Assembly (NCBI RefSeq): GCF_003067705.1
Contig: NZ_QANL01000003.1
Location: 124,001-188,000 of the forward strand
DNA from: Planctomonas deserti
Lineage (GTDB): Bacteria > Actinomycetota > Actinomycetes > Actinomycetales > Microbacteriaceae
DNA length: 64,000 nucleotides
Reading direction: 5' to 3'
Part shown: positions 1 through 7,913 of the stretch, piece after piece
Numbering within the stretch: position 1 is the stretch's first letter
Layout of the letters: each line of letters opens with the position of its first letter
Position numbers and translations under genes: made by a program
The notes under the pieces: model-generated
What the model was told of the DNA's origin: nothing
What the model saw: only the letters and a program-made list of their open reading frames with translations
Databases searched by the model: none

Positions 1-1003
1 TGTCGGCGCGGGCGTGGTCCTCGTCGAACACGCGGCCGCGCTCCGGGTGGGTCTCGTGGCGGTTCACGCCGTGGAACACCACGCGCCTCCCGTTGACCGT
101 GAAGATGTCACCGACGATGCGCACGGTGCGGAAGCCGAGCCTCAGGGAGACCGTCTCAGCGGCGGACGACACGGTCGCGTCGTACAGGCGGGGCGCCTCG
201 GCGCTCCAGGGCTCCACGGCCTCGACCGGGATCGGTGCCACCTCTTCGGGCGCGTTCCAGACGGTCGAGATCCCGAGCTCGGGCACGGCGACCGTGACGG
301 GATAGGCCGACTCCTCGGCGCGCACCTCGACGGCGAGCAGGCCGGCGCCGGTCTCGTGGTCGAACTCGGCGCGGGCCCACACGTCCTCGATGCCGCCGGC
401 CGGGCGACCGAGCAGGGTGACGTCGCGGAAGATCCCGGGCAGCCACCACTGGTCCTGGTCCTCGACGTAGGTGGACGCGGACCACTGGTGCACCCGCACC
501 ACGAGCACGTTCCCGCCGGGCCGCACGAGCGCGGTCACGTCGAACTCCTGCACGAGCCGGCTGCCGGCGCCGACGCCGACCTCCTCGCCGTTCAGCCAGA
601 CCCGGTAGACGGACTCCACGCCGTCGAAGCGCAGCAGGACCCGATCCAGGTCCTGCCAGCCGTCAGGCAGGTCGAAGCGGCGGCGGTGGTCGCCGGTCGG
701 GTTCTCGTGCGGCACGCGGGGCGGATCGATCGGGATCGGGAACTGCACGTTCGTGTAGATGGGGCTGCCGTAGCGCCCGTCGCCCTGCAGCACCCAGTGC
801 GACGGCACGGGCAGCTCGTCCCAGTCCGCGTCGTCGAAGTCGACGGCGGCGGCGCTGTCGTCGAGACCGCGCGGCGTCGGGGACAGGCGGAACCGCCAGC
901 TCCCGTTGAGCGACAGCGCCGGCGCATCGGTGTGCAGCCAGGAGCGAACGGGAGAACGGAGTCCGGATCCCGGGGTGAAGTCTTCGAAGTAGTTCTCGGT
1001 CAC
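1..1003 (-). CDS. lacZ: LacZ-type beta-galactosidase (GH2), 5' part only
   Basis: This is the N-terminal ~334 residues of a glycoside hydrolase family 2 beta-galactosidase; the gene runs off the left edge of the window. It would hydrolyse terminal beta-galactosides in the cytoplasm. Visible are the jelly-roll sugar-binding domain with the LacZ hallmark region (FPIPIDPPRVPHENPTG, close to the E. coli equivalent), an Ig-like domain, and the entry to the TIM barrel (VFHGVNRHETHPERG). The catalytic glutamates lie outside the window. I place the start at the GTG at 1003 because the following residues match family N-termini. An in-frame ATG 28 codons upstream (1087) is possible but has no ribosome site. 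A LacI-like operator lies upstream. Confidence 0.9.
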   Translation of the reverse strand, partial: MTENYFEDFTPGSGLRSPVRSWLHTDAPALSLNGSWRFRLSPTPRGLDDSAAAVDFDDADWDELPVPSHWVLQGDGRYGSPIYTNVQFPIPIDPPRVPHENPTGDHRRRFDLPDGWQDLDRVLLRFDGVESVYRVWLNGEEVGVGAGSRLVQEFDVTALVRPGGNVLVVRVHQWSASTYVEDQDQWWLPGIFRDVTLLGRPAGGIEDVWARAEFDHETGAGLLAVEVRAEESAYPVTVAVPELGISTVWNAPEEVAPIPVEAVEPWSAEAPRLYDATVSSAAETVSLRLGFRTVRIVGDIFTVNGRRVVFHGVNRHETHPERGRVFDEDHARAD

Positions 1004-1094
1004 GTGGGAAGGTGCTCTCTTGCTCGTCCGGCGGGCGGGCTCTCCGGGCGGCTGCCGGGCGACGACGCCCGGAACCACTGAAGCCATCGGCTCA

Positions 1095-1106
1095 GGATAC
1101 GTTTCC
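1095..1106. promoter_or_regulatory. Candidate LacI-family operator
   Basis: GGATACGTTTCC is a near-perfect palindrome with a central ACGT and one mismatched pair. LacI/GalR-family repressors of actinobacterial sugar genes commonly bind palindromes of this type. It lies about 90 bp upstream of the chosen lacZ start, between lacZ and the divergent DUF3140 gene. No LacI-family gene is in the window, so the regulator is inferred. Confidence 0.45.
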
Positions 1107-1191
1107 GAGCAGGCGAGGAAATAACCGAAGCCGACCCCTTGTACCGAAACGCCCGCATGCGCTACGGGGCATGCGGTGCCAGGGTTGGACC

Positions 1192-1530
1192 ATGGCAGAG
1201 ACAGAGGGACTCGACGACATCTGGACCGACTGGCAGGACGCGGTCAATATGACGCGGAAGGAGCTGTCGGACTGGCTCGACACGGAGGAGTCGCAGTCCG
1301 TCGGCGACACCGGCGGCGACGGCGAGTCGACCGGCCACAGGTCGGGGCGCCGCATCGTGGAGATCCTCGGTACGAAGAAGGGCGACCTCAGCGAGGACGA
1401 CGTCGCCTGGATGCGCAAGGTGGTGGGCTACGTGCACCGGCACCGCGCCCAGCAGCCGAGCGGGGACGTCGAGAACACGAAGTGGCGCTACTCGCTGATG
1501 AATTGGGGCAACGACCCGCTCAAGGACTGA
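1192..1530 (+). CDS. DUF3140 family protein
   Basis: A 112-residue soluble protein matching the actinobacterial DUF3140 pattern. It has an N-terminal helical part with WTDWQDAVNMTRKELSDWL, then a middle segment containing RIVEIL and KKGDLSEDDVAWMRKVVGYV, and ends in TKWRYSLMNWGNDPLK. The family is sometimes labelled DNA-binding, but no function is established and no catalytic residues can be named. ATG at 1192 is chosen because the conserved region begins within ten residues of it. It is transcribed divergently from lacZ and is probably monocistronic. Confidence 0.8.
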   Translation: MAETEGLDDIWTDWQDAVNMTRKELSDWLDTEESQSVGDTGGDGESTGHRSGRRIVEILGTKKGDLSEDDVAWMRKVVGYVHRHRAQQPSGDVENTKWRYSLMNWGNDPLKD

Positions 1531-1624
1531 GCGGGACCGAGCGGGACCGAGCACTAGGGACGAACGCGGACCGGCTCGGGCGCCATTCTGGCGCGGGTCG
1601 GCTGCTGCCGGCGGCGCCCGTGGC

Positions 1625-1963
1625 TCATGCGGCGCGCTCGATGCGGCCGAGCGTGCGCCACACGGCGGTGGAGAGCGGCGGGTAGTCAAGCGCGATCTGA
1701 CGCAGCACCCGGTACTCGAAGCGCATCGCGGCCGTCGCCGGCGCCGTCGGGTGGTACACCCGGGCCCGCTCCTCCTCGAGCGACGGATGCTCCATCGCCT
1801 CGGCTCGCAGTGTCGCCACGACCTGCTCGTCCACCGTCGGCAGCTGCCACATGAACTCCCAGGGGTCGTCGCCCAGGCGGCAGCGGTAGTCGATCACGGC
1901 CTGCAGCTCGTCGCGCGCCTCCTGGCGCATCAGCTCGAGGCTGGTCGGCATACGCGGTGTCAC
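1625..1963 (-). CDS. Conserved hypothetical protein, helical
   Basis: A 112-residue protein I do not recognise by function. It is mostly alpha-helical and charged, beginning VTPRMPTSLELMRQEARDEL and containing several tryptophans (DDPWEFMWQLP, STAVWRTLGRIE). There is no signal peptide or membrane segment. The GTG at 1963 is preferred because GGGAG lies seven bases upstream; the ATG at 1951 is the alternative. It converges on the DUF3140 gene; a weak hairpin (1570-1584) sits in the gap. It could act as a small regulator or binding partner, but nothing in the sequence shows this. Confidence 0.65.
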   Translation of the reverse strand: MTPRMPTSLELMRQEARDELQAVIDYRCRLGDDPWEFMWQLPTVDEQVVATLRAEAMEHPSLEEERARVYHPTAPATAAMRFEYRVLRQIALDYPPLSTAVWRTLGRIERAA

Positions 1964-2067
1964 GAGGCGACTCCCATCTGTTTCGCGTCCGTTAAACGGT
2001 ACGCGATGCAGAACGGGCGACCCGTGCATCCGCACTGTGGTCGGGTCGTGTCCCTGCGGTCCGAGCC

Positions 2068-2958
2068 TCAGTCGCGGCGGGACAGCAGAAAGGTGTTGAT
2101 CGCGTCCGTCAGCTCGCGGTCCAGAGCCCGGTCCTCGCCGTCCACGCTCCGCACCGGGGCCGCGTGCCGCACGCTGGAGACCAGCCACGCGGCGTCGGCC
2201 GCGCGCAGGTCGTCCGGCGTCACCAGCTCGTAGGCGGTGTCCATGCCGAGTCCCTCGGCGAAGGCGAAGATGCCCGCCTGAGTCGTTCCCGCGAGGATGC
2301 CGATGTCAGTGGGCGGAGTTACCAGCCGGTCGCCGAAGCGGAGGACGACGTTGGCGGTGGGTCCCTCGAGCAGGTAGCCGTCGGTGCTGACGAAGATCAC
2401 GTCGTCCGCGCCCCGTGCGGCGGCCTCGCGCCCGGCGGAGCGGTTGACGGCGTAGGAGAGGGTCTTCGCGCCCTGCAGCAACCAGGGGAGCTCGCGCTCG
2501 ACCGTGGTCGCGTACCCGCGGTTCAGCGTGATGACGCGGATGCCCTCGGCCCGCGCCCTCCGGAAGTCGGCGCTCGGCTCCATGTAGACCCAGCCGGTGG
2601 GACGCCCGTCGCCCTCGACGCCGCGCGTGAGCACGGTCTTGATGTACGACTCGGGCACGTCGTCGTGCTCGTCGATGGCGGCGAGGATCGCCTCCCGCCA
2701 CGCGTCGAGGTCCGGCGCGGGCAGCTGAAGCATGCGCGCCGACACCGCGAAGCGGGCGAGGTGCGGCTCCAGGGCCTGCGCCCGTCCTCCCGCGACGCTG
2801 ATCGACTCGAAGATGCCGTCCCCCCGCGTGACGCCGAGGTCGCGGACAGTCACCTGTGCTGCCGACGGGGCCACGCTCGTGAAGGCGGCTGCACCCGGCT
2901 CGTGCGGCTCCGCTTCTCGGGACGGGCGGTTGAGCATCAGCAGCACGGGCGAGGTCAT
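2068..2958 (-). CDS. pabC: Class IV aminotransferase, aminodeoxychorismate lyase-like
   Basis: A 296-residue fold-type IV PLP enzyme. The best guess is 4-amino-4-deoxychorismate lyase, which releases p-aminobenzoate for folate synthesis. Supporting features are the early VTVRDLGVTRGDGIFES strand-turn, the PLP lysine K165 in QGAKTLSYA, the EGPTANVV segment that binds the cofactor ring nitrogen, and the GTTQAGIF phosphate-binding turn. Length fits the family. Branched-chain or D-amino-acid aminotransferases share this fold, so substrate assignment is moderate. The gene is divergent from the methyltransferase gene with 42 bp between starts, so the promoters overlap. Confidence 0.75.
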   Translation of the reverse strand: MTSPVLLMLNRPSREAEPHEPGAAAFTSVAPSAAQVTVRDLGVTRGDGIFESISVAGGRAQALEPHLARFAVSARMLQLPAPDLDAWREAILAAIDEHDDVPESYIKTVLTRGVEGDGRPTGWVYMEPSADFRRARAEGIRVITLNRGYATTVERELPWLLQGAKTLSYAVNRSAGREAAARGADDVIFVSTDGYLLEGPTANVVLRFGDRLVTPPTDIGILAGTTQAGIFAFAEGLGMDTAYELVTPDDLRAADAAWLVSSVRHAAPVRSVDGEDRALDRELTDAINTFLLSRRD

Positions 2959-3000
2959 GGGTCAACGGTAACGGTGCCGGTCACCGAATCGGGTTGACTA

Positions 3001-4557
3001 GTGGGCGTGAATTCACCCGAACAGCAGAACCCGACGCCGTCCCTCGAGTGCGCCGATGCCCTGCGCGCCGACCTGATGGCGGCCCGCTTCGGCGTCGACG
3101 CGGTCGGCCGGCTGCTCGGGGACGCTGCCCAGGCGGCGCTCGGCCGGGCGCAGCGGGTGCCGGCGCGGCGCGCGCTGCTGCCGCACGCGGGCGAGCCGCT
3201 CGCCACGCTCGTCACCCTGTTCCTGCTCGGCGACGCCGTTCCCGCCGCGGCCGCCGCGGCGGCGTTCCCCGCCCTCGGGCTGGCGGGCGCGCGGAAGGGC
3301 GGGCTCGTCGCGCAGGGAGAGGGCGGGTCCGTGCGCGCGACCGTCGACCTCCGCCCGTACGGATTCGTGGACACGGTCGGTGTGGGGGAGTGGTGGATCG
3401 CCTCGGACCTGGGCGAGCTGGCCTCCGGCGGCGCCCTCCGTGAGGACCACGTGCTGGGCATCGGCGGCGCCTCGACGACGCTGAGCGGCCTCATGATGAG
3501 CGAGCCCGTCGACGCGGCGCTCGACCTCGGCACCGGCTGCGGCATCCAGGCGCTGCACGCGGCGCGGCACGCGCGCCGGGTGGTCGCGACGGACATCTCG
3601 GAGCGGGCCCTCGACATCGCCGCCTTCAACGCCCGACTCAACGGGGTCGAGAGCATCGAGTTCCGGCTCGGCAGCCTGTACGAGCCCGTGGCGGGCGAGC
3701 GCTTCGATCACATCGTCTCGAATCCGCCGTTCGTGATCACGCCGCGCGCCGAGGGCGTGCCGGAGTACGAGTACCGCGACGGGGGAATGGTGGGCGACGC
3801 CCTGGTCCGCGAGGTGGTGCGCGGCGCCGCCGATCACCTGGTTCCCGGCGGGGTGGCGCAGCTTCTCGGCAACTGGGAGTACCACCGGGACCGCGACGCG
3901 TTCGACCGGGTCCGCGAGTGGCTCACCGGCACTCGGCTCGACGCATGGTTCCTCGAACGCGAGGTGCAGGACGCCGCGCAGTACGCGGAGACCTGGATCC
4001 GCGATGGCGGCACCCGCCCGGGCCCCGAGTTCGACCGGCTGTACGGGGCCTGGCTGGAGGACTTCGACGCTCGCGGGGTCGAATCGGTGGGCTTCGGATA
4101 CGTGACCCTGCGCGCCGCCCGGGAGAACACGGCACGCGGCGCCTGGCCGATGCGCGTGCTCGAGCGCGTGCACGGATCCCTGGGGCACAACGCGTCCGGG
4201 CTCGGTGAGCACATCGCGGCCAGCCTCGCGGCCCGAGACTGGCTTGCCGGCCGGAGTGACGCTGCGCTCGCCGCGGCATCCCTCACCGTGGCGGGCGACG
4301 TGACGGAGGAGCGGCACTACTGGCCCGGCCAGGAGCATCCGACCGTCATCGTGCTCAAGCAGGGCGGCGGTTTCGGACGTTCCGTCCGGCTGGACACCGG
4401 GCTCGCCGCGCTCGTCGGCGCGTGCGACGGCGACCTCAGTGTCGGCGCGATCATCGCGGCGGTGGCGCAGCTCCTCGAGGTCGACCCCGCGGATCTTCTG
4501 GCGGACCTGCTGCCGCGGGTCCGGGATCTCGTCGCGGACGGCTTCCTGCGGCCCTGA
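3001..4557 (+). CDS. SAM-dependent methyltransferase, RsmC/PrmC-like (DUF7059)
   Basis: A 518-residue soluble methyltransferase found in Actinobacteria. A helical N-terminal region (about 1-150, DUF7059-like) precedes a Rossmann SAM-binding core with motif I DLGTGCGIQAL, the acidic ribose-binding VVATDISERAL and the catalytic loop SNPPFVI. The NPPF motif is typical of enzymes methylating exocyclic or amide nitrogens (adenine, guanine, glutamine), so the substrate is probably RNA, DNA or a release factor; which one cannot be read. A C-terminal ~170 residues resembles a winged domain. GTG at 3001 is used; GTG at 3007 is equally possible. No Shine-Dalgarno is visible, suggesting a leaderless message. 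Confidence 0.8.
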   Translation: MGVNSPEQQNPTPSLECADALRADLMAARFGVDAVGRLLGDAAQAALGRAQRVPARRALLPHAGEPLATLVTLFLLGDAVPAAAAAAAFPALGLAGARKGGLVAQGEGGSVRATVDLRPYGFVDTVGVGEWWIASDLGELASGGALREDHVLGIGGASTTLSGLMMSEPVDAALDLGTGCGIQALHAARHARRVVATDISERALDIAAFNARLNGVESIEFRLGSLYEPVAGERFDHIVSNPPFVITPRAEGVPEYEYRDGGMVGDALVREVVRGAADHLVPGGVAQLLGNWEYHRDRDAFDRVREWLTGTRLDAWFLEREVQDAAQYAETWIRDGGTRPGPEFDRLYGAWLEDFDARGVESVGFGYVTLRAARENTARGAWPMRVLERVHGSLGHNASGLGEHIAASLAARDWLAGRSDAALAAASLTVAGDVTEERHYWPGQEHPTVIVLKQGGGFGRSVRLDTGLAALVGACDGDLSVGAIIAAVAQLLEVDPADLLADLLPRVRDLVADGFLRP

Positions 4558-4595
4558 TCGGCTGGGGCGTCGCCGGTCGACGGCGGGGAGAACGA

Positions 4596-4632
4596 CACTG
4601 CCCTCCGCTCCCGTGAGGGGCGGAGGGCAGTG
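4596..4632. terminator. Bidirectional hairpin between convergent genes
   Basis: A perfect 13-bp inverted repeat (4596-4608 with 4620-4632) with an 11-base loop lies between the methyltransferase stop and the stop of the convergent acidic-protein gene. There is no T tract, as is common for actinobacterial terminators. Confidence 0.7.
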
Positions 4633-4685
4633 GGAGGCGCTGAGAACGGAGTTCCCGCGCCGGCTGCTTCGCTGAGCGGAAACCG

Positions 4686-5123
4686 CTACTGGCCGTCGTC
4701 GAGGTCGATGTCCTGACCCTGCAGCTCGTTCGGTGCGAGGATCGGCTCCCCCTCGCCGGAGGTGCCGTCCGCGCCGATCGCGCTGTCCGGGAACTCGGCC
4801 TCGAGGTCGCCCGGCGCGGCGGTGCCGTCGTCGGAGTCGTCGTCCATGTCGTCGACCTCGTCCTGCAGGTCGGGGTCGCCGTCATCCTCGGACGCGCCCT
4901 CGTCGCCGGTCAGGCCGACACCGCCACCCACGACGGCCGTTGCGCCGTCGGAGCCGAGGGTGTCGACGTCGCCGTCGTCGTAGCCGTCGCTCTCACCCGG
5001 GAGCACGGTCTCGCCGGCCACCGCATCGTTCGTGACGGTCTGCTTGGCCTCCGCGTCCTCCCGCGCGATGTCGCGGGACTGGTCGTCGCCGCCGCCGGTG
5101 AATACGCCGCCTGTGTCAGTCAT
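4686..5123 (-). CDS. Small acidic disordered protein (145 aa)
   Basis: A highly acidic, low-complexity protein dominated by Asp, Glu, Gly, Ala, Ser and Thr with almost no large hydrophobics, so it is probably intrinsically disordered and cytoplasmic. It opens MTDTGGVFTGGGDD and ends in an acidic tail (IDLDDGQ). No domain or catalytic motif is visible and I do not recognise a function. It is the first of a set of similar genes here (5201-5479, 5610-5912, 8493-8960, 9073-9306, 17827-17991, 20749-20895). Unlike most of them it has a leader with GGAAGG before the ATG. A stress-protectant or hydration role is only conjecture. Confidence 0.7.
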   Translation of the reverse strand: MTDTGGVFTGGGDDQSRDIAREDAEAKQTVTNDAVAGETVLPGESDGYDDGDVDTLGSDGATAVVGGGVGLTGDEGASEDDGDPDLQDEVDDMDDDSDDGTAAPGDLEAEFPDSAIGADGTSGEGEPILAPNELQGQDIDLDDGQ

Positions 5124-5200
5124 GGGATCCTTCCGTGGTTCTGCTGTCGGTTCGAGTCATGCGGGCCGTGCGAGTCGTTCGGGCCGTGGGGCGGGGTGCG

Positions 5201-5479
5201 TCAGGACGCAGCCGGGTCGGGCTCGCCGGGCTTGGGGTGGCCCGGGATCGAGTCGCCGCTCATGTTGAGCTCCGAAGGGTCGACCTCGACCTCGCCCACG
5301 TCGTCGGGTCCGCCGGTGCCGGGCAGCACCTTCACCTCGTCGGTGTCGACATCGTCGGTAGCGCCGCTCTCGGCGACCGGCGTGTCCTGCTTCGCCTGCG
5401 TGTCGGTCTCGCTCGCCGGATCGTAGCGGGGGAGGAACTCTGCGCCGGTCGCGTCGTCGTTTCGATCTTCCTTAGTCAT
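5201..5479 (-). CDS. Small acidic disordered protein (92 aa)
   Basis: A 92-residue acidic protein rich in Asp, Glu, Gly and Pro, starting MTKEDRNDDATG and containing VLPGTGGPDD. It is predicted disordered and lacks signal peptide, membrane segment or recognisable domain. It shares composition and short motifs (an LPG-G turn near aspartates) with the neighbouring acidic genes, suggesting a loose family rather than clear paralogues. A TAGCGT -10 box ends six bases before the ATG, so the transcript is likely leaderless. Same strand as its neighbours but with its own promoter. Confidence 0.7.
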   Translation of the reverse strand: MTKEDRNDDATGAEFLPRYDPASETDTQAKQDTPVAESGATDDVDTDEVKVLPGTGGPDDVGEVEVDPSELNMSGDSIPGHPKPGEPDPAAS

Positions 5480-5485
5480 GAAACG

Positions 5486-5491
5486 ACGCTA
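5486..5491 (-). promoter_or_regulatory. -10 box for leaderless acidic-protein gene
   Basis: On the minus strand GGCGTAGCGT is followed by exactly six bases and the ATG at 5479, placing transcription start at or next to the start codon. Confidence 0.6.
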
Positions 5492-5609
5492 CGCCGGGCC
5501 TCCTGCCGGGGCTACGCGCGGTCCTGTGCAGGTGCTCCGAGTGCGGCGAGCGGCCACCGGTTGCCGTGGTGTGGAGCGGCCGTGGTCCGCAGGGCAGCCG
5601 CGGAAAGGG

Positions 5610-5912
5610 CTAGGAGTGACCCATCTCCGTGACGCCGTCACCGAAGTCGTCGGCCGCCTCGTCGCTCGTTGCGCCCTCGTCGGCCGACGCGTCCGCGCCG
5701 GGCACGGTGGTGTCGCCCGCGACCGTCTCGCCGGCGTCATCCACGCCGCCCTCGCCGGGCAGTCCGCCCTCGAAGAGGTTGTCCGTCGCGGTGCCGTCCG
5801 AGACGACGCCCGCCGCCGTGCTGGGCGGGGTGTCCTGCTCCGAGAAGTGTGCTTCGACCCCTGCGGTGCCGTTCTGGTCCACGCCGTCGTTGAGTGCTCT
5901 GTCGTCGGTCAT
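5610..5912 (-). CDS. Small acidic disordered protein (100 aa)
   Basis: A 100-residue Asp/Gly/Ala/Thr-rich acidic protein, beginning MTDDRALNDGVDQ and ending DGVTEMGHS. Short motifs such as EGGLPGEGG and VAGDTTVPG recall the VAGETVLPG of the 4686-5123 protein, supporting common ancestry. No hydrophobic core, domain or secretion signal can be seen. A TAGCCT -10 box lies six bases before the ATG, so the message is probably leaderless. Downstream on this strand is the 5201-5479 gene; the spacing (~130 bp) and separate promoter argue against a tight operon. Confidence 0.7.
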   Translation of the reverse strand: MTDDRALNDGVDQNGTAGVEAHFSEQDTPPSTAAGVVSDGTATDNLFEGGLPGEGGVDDAGETVAGDTTVPGADASADEGATSDEAADDFGDGVTEMGHS

Positions 5913-5918
5913 GCAGCG

Positions 5919-5924
5919 AGGCTA
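5919..5924 (-). promoter_or_regulatory. -10 box for leaderless acidic-protein gene
   Basis: On the minus strand GGGCGTAGCCT is followed by six bases and the ATG at 5912. It matches the layout at 5486, 8967 and 20902. Confidence 0.6.
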
Positions 5925-5992
5925 CGCCCGCCGCCCCACAGCGGCGACTACCTCCGGATGCGGCGCCGGTTCAGTCCCTGCGCTGTCCCCGC

Positions 5993-6187
5993 ACGGGGCC
6001 TGAGCCTGTCGAAGGGACGGATCGGCGGTGCCTCGGTTGACGGCTCCGCACGGTCCCTGAGCCTGTCGAGGGGATGGCGCCCGCTCAGTCTCGACCGACG
6101 CGCCCACACGGTCCCTGAGCCTGTCGAAGGGACGTGACCGAACCGCCTTGCGTCCCTTCAACAAGCTCAGGGACCGTGGTGGGCTCA
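5993..6187. repeat. REP-like repeat cluster downstream of the HNH gene
   Basis: Four copies of an interspersed palindromic repeat (core CCCTGAGCYTGTCGAAGGG) occupy the gap: about 5993-6019, 6050-6076 and 6109-6134 in plus orientation, and 6150-6177 inverted. A further half copy at 6181-6194 overlaps the end of the HNH gene and provides its TGA stop. The same repeat recurs at 7677-7772, 25845-25982, 37332-37357 and 44536-45045. No gene is visible between the copies. Confidence 0.85.
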
Positions 6188-7567
6188 GGGACGGTGGCCG
6201 CTTACTCGGGCGGCGAGGGCGGTTCGGCTCTTCGTCGCGGGGCGCCATCGGCGGGTGTGGTCGAGCCACGGTGGCGCCTGCACCTCGGGTGCTCCGGTGC
6301 GCATGCGGATGGCCCAACCGGAGGTGTCGATCGTGCGGTGGTGGAACCAGCACAGCAGAACCCCGTTGTCCGGATGGGTCGGCCCGCCCTCCGCGGCGGG
6401 GATCACGTGGTGGACCTCGCACCAGCCCGCCGGGATCGAGCAGCCGGGGATGAGGCAGCCACCGTCACGAGCGGTGATGGCCCTACGCTGCGGTGCGGTG
6501 AAGCACCGCTCCGCCGACCCGAGCTTGAGGATGCGGCCGTTCCTGCCGATGAGAACCTTCTGCGTTCCTCCGCTGCACACCATCTGCTGCACCGTGGTGG
6601 GTGACAGGGGCGACTCGACCCCGTCCGCGTACCCTGCACCGGTCTCCAGGTCCTCGGCGCGCACGGTGACCAGCACGGTCGGCGCGGCCCCGCCGACGGT
6701 CGGGGTGTCGCCACTTCGGGCCATCGCGTCGAGGACCCCGATCAGGATGTCGTGGCGCTGCTGGTCCTTCGTCCGCGGGTCTCTAACCGCATCCTTGTCA
6801 GCGAGCTCCTCGTCATTGAGGAACGCCGGCGCCGTGGTGGGGGTGAGGTAGGCGTCGAACAGTCGCTTCACCCGCCCGGCCGCCTCGGGTAGCAGCCCGC
6901 CGGACACCGGAACGAGCCCGTTGCGCTCGTGGCCGAGGCGGAAGCCGCGCTTGGCCATCGCGTGCTCCTCGTCCGGCTCGAGCCCGTCGGGGTCGAGAGT
7001 CGCCCGCCAGACGGACGCCTGGATGCGGATCTCGTCCGCCGACGCCGGGACGCTGCTGTCAGGCGAGGTACCGGTCGCCGCGGCCACGAGCTCCTTCTCG
7101 GCGGCGTCAAGAGCCTCCGGGTGCACCCGATCCTGCAGCGGCGCGAGGTTCTTGGTCAGCGCGATCGCGGCGTCGACGCCGAGCTCGCCAGTCTCGAGGG
7201 CGGCGCGAACGTGGTCGAACTTCGCCGGCATCGGAGCACCCGAGATCGGCGTGCCCGGTCGCGTCAGTGCGGCCAGGCTGAGACGGGACGCGCCCGTGGC
7301 GCCGGAGATCTGGGTGAGGCGCTGCAGGAGTTCGTTCGCCGAGCGGCAGCCCTTCCGGGCGGCGAGCCCGGCAGGCCCGTCCTCCGTCCGGGACCGCGCT
7401 GCGATCTCTCCCGCTGCCGTCACCCGGAGCGCGTCGGCGTAGCGGCCGAGCGCTTCGATCTGCCGGGTGAGGGCGAGCAGGTTCTCGTCGTTCTGGCCAA
7501 CCAGGGACGCCACGGGTACCGCGGTCGAGACCGCCTCCGTGAAGTCCGCGAGGGTCGGGCTGTTCAT
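6185..7567 (-). CDS. DUF222 / HNH endonuclease domain protein (13E12 family)
   Basis: A 460-residue member of the actinobacterial DUF222-HNH family, the group that includes the M. tuberculosis REP13E12 repeat proteins. An N-terminal helical DUF222 region (roughly 1-330) precedes a C-terminal HNH nuclease fold: C371 and C376, the catalytic-type EVHH (H386/H387), N401, and C406 with H409/H410 as likely metal ligands. The family is predicted to cut DNA; targets are unknown. Genes of this family are typically multicopy and variably placed. Here the gene is bracketed by clusters of the same REP-like repeat in opposite orientations, and its stop codon lies inside a repeat half. Codon use resembles its neighbours. 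Confidence 0.9.
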   Translation of the reverse strand: MNSPTLADFTEAVSTAVPVASLVGQNDENLLALTRQIEALGRYADALRVTAAGEIAARSRTEDGPAGLAARKGCRSANELLQRLTQISGATGASRLSLAALTRPGTPISGAPMPAKFDHVRAALETGELGVDAAIALTKNLAPLQDRVHPEALDAAEKELVAAATGTSPDSSVPASADEIRIQASVWRATLDPDGLEPDEEHAMAKRGFRLGHERNGLVPVSGGLLPEAAGRVKRLFDAYLTPTTAPAFLNDEELADKDAVRDPRTKDQQRHDILIGVLDAMARSGDTPTVGGAAPTVLVTVRAEDLETGAGYADGVESPLSPTTVQQMVCSGGTQKVLIGRNGRILKLGSAERCFTAPQRRAITARDGGCLIPGCSIPAGWCEVHHVIPAAEGGPTHPDNGVLLCWFHHRTIDTSGWAIRMRTGAPEVQAPPWLDHTRRWRPATKSRTALAARVSGHRP

Positions 7568-7676
7568 GCGTCTATGGTCTCACCGACCACCGACATTCCC
7601 TTTCTGACCTGGACATTTGTGGATAGAGAGTGAGAGAAGGAGGGTGTGGAGGAGGGGTCGCGACGGGGTGTCGGTG

Positions 7677-7772
7677 CATCCCTTCGACAAGCTCAGGGAC
7701 CGTGTGTGTTGCGTCCCTTCGACAGTCTCAGGGACCGTAGGTGTTGCGTCCCTTCGACAAGCTCAGGGACCG
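7677..7772. repeat. REP-like repeat cluster upstream of the HNH gene
   Basis: Three copies of the interspersed repeat (7677-7702, 7711-7737, 7746-7772), all in the reverse-complement orientation relative to most copies at 5993-6134. They fill most of the 346-bp gap between the divergent HNH gene and the general-stress flavoprotein gene. Apart from these and the promoter near 7867 nothing else is seen in the gap. Confidence 0.85.
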
Positions 7773-7913
7773 GATGGAGTGTGTCGTGACAGTGGCCGAT
7801 ACGCCCCGCGGGCTCTCCCTCCTGAGGGATCGCTGTGGGGTCGCTGGGGGCCGTGGCGCATCGGCGTAGCGTCGAACGGAACGCACACGAACGACCAAGC
7901 GAGGAGGAGCCAG

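Noticed and set aside
3013-4338. Long minus-strand open frame opposite the methyltransferase
   Set aside because: No recognisable motifs; the plus-strand product has DLGTGCG and NPPF methyltransferase motifs.
5993-7772. Classical insertion sequence around the HNH gene
   Set aside because: No transposase, no defined terminal inverted repeats and no target-site duplication; only dispersed palindromic repeats are seen.
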